DNA of 6,514 nucleotides from contig JAKATS010000207.1 in the NCBI GenBank assembly GCA_021818645.1, forward strand, positions 1-6,514, given 5' to 3'. Below, in pieces: positions 6,116 to 6,514 of the stretch. The stretch is from Acidobacteriota bacterium (GTDB lineage Bacteria > Acidobacteriota > Terriglobia > Terriglobales > SCQP01). The stretch's first letter is position 1. Every line of letters begins with the position of its first letter. Made by a program: the position numbers and the translations under genes. The notes below the pieces were generated by a model, which searched no databases, was not told where the DNA came from, and was given only the letters and a program-made list of their open reading frames with translations.

Positions 6116-6514
6116 CCCTTCCCTCCTTTTTCCAGCCAGATGGTAAACACCATCAGCGACAATGCCAGCGCCCACGCCGCCGCGCCTTCCGGCACCGGGC
6201 CATTCCAGTGCAGTGCAGCGCCGCCGGGATGCGAAGGCCGGCGCAGATACCGCACATAATCAGCAATGGACGCCACATCCTGCGCTGACAATTCAGCCCG
6301 GGAAAAACGCGGCATCGGGCCCGGCCCCCAGCGTATGGCGCCGGCCACCAGCGCCACCGGTTTGCCCCGCAGTCCGGGAGCATTCAGGCCGGTAAACCCC
6401 AGCGCTCCACCCTGGATCACCGCCCCATGGCAACTGGCGCAATTGACCCGGTACAATTTCCCTCCCTGCCCCAAGCGTCCCTGGGTCAATGGAATCACCG
6501 CCAGATGACGCGCT
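6112..6514 (-). CDS. qcrC: c-type cytochrome subunit of the bc complex, C-terminal part (5' end outside window)
   Basis: The reading frame is open to the right edge, so only the last 133 residues are seen and the true start is outside; a GTG at 6498 is probably internal. Counting from that GTG, CASCH (20-24) is a covalent heme c site and M62 in GPGPMPRF is the likely sixth heme ligand. The end of the heme domain is followed by GPVPEGAAAW (100-109), a membrane helix (about 106-122) and a short charged tail. The GG-x-GPVPEG-AAW anchor matches my recollection of the C-terminus of actinobacterial QcrC, which normally has two heme domains and passes electrons from the Rieske protein to the terminal oxidase. 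Whether a first heme domain exists here cannot be seen. The TGA stop overlaps the qcrA ATG as ATGA. Identity is further supported by the following qcrA and qcrB. Confidence 0.85.
   Translation of the reverse strand, partial: ARHLAVIPLTQGRLGQGGKLYRVNCASCHGAVIQGGALGFTGLNAPGLRGKPVALVAGAIRWGPGPMPRFSRAELSAQDVASIADYVRYLRRPSHPGGAALHWNGPVPEGAAAWALALSLMVFTIWLEKGGKG
6122..6127 (-). promoter_or_regulatory. Strong Shine-Dalgarno site for qcrA, inside qcrC
   Basis: On the minus strand AGGAGG (6127-6122) sits 6 nt before the ATG at 6115, within the last codons of qcrC (its Lys/Gly-rich tail is encoded by this purine run). It is the clearest ribosome binding site in the window and fixes the qcrA start at 6115 instead of the GTG at 6175. 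Confidence 0.85.

Noticed and set aside
5785..6288. Plus-strand frame of 167 codons
   Set aside because: It is antisense to qcrA and qcrC and very rich in Pro, Arg and Ser, typical of GC-rich shadow frames.

Overview
The window is a compact, GC-rich bacterial chromosomal segment with almost no unassigned DNA. On the minus strand, read from right to left, it holds the end of a respiratory cytochrome bc operon in the order qcrC-qcrA-qcrB, a tRNA-Leu(GAG), and a two-gene DNA end-joining module (an ATP-dependent LigD-type ligase followed by a LigD-type primase-polymerase). A plus-strand class I SAM-dependent methyltransferase converges on the polymerase gene. At the left edge is the first 135 codons of a minus-strand ArsB/SLC13-type ion permease, divergent from the methyltransferase. 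No transposase, CRISPR array or phage gene was seen.

The bc complex is of the kind known from Actinobacteria and also found in Acidobacteriota and related soil phyla: a c-type cytochrome subunit ending in a C-terminal membrane anchor, a long multi-helix Rieske protein with a twin-arginine motif before its last helix, and a single-chain cytochrome b with a PDWY Qo motif. The genes are joined by 4-nt ATGA and GTGA stop/start overlaps, which suggests coupled translation and assembly into one membrane complex that passes electrons from quinol to a c-type cytochrome or terminal oxidase. The gene order, the LigD genes and the base composition fit a soil-type Acidobacteriota or a similar phylum, but that assignment is an inference and cannot be proved from this window.

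The most interesting spot is the ligase/polymerase junction. LigD is usually one protein carrying both domains. Here the two domains lie in different frames that overlap by 29 nt, and an uninterrupted run of six T (coding strand) near the ligase C-terminus sits exactly where loss of one base would give a continuous Lig-Pol protein of about 700 residues. This may be a true gene split, a recent frameshift, a slippage site or a sequencing error. Neither the phosphoesterase domain nor Ku is encoded in the window.

Intergenic spaces are short (181, 7, 109 and 17 bases). The 181-base divergent gap (407-587) contains a perfect 10-bp GC-rich stem-loop immediately upstream of the methyltransferase start. 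No gap exceeds 300 bases. Otherwise the region looks like ordinary housekeeping and accessory sequence.
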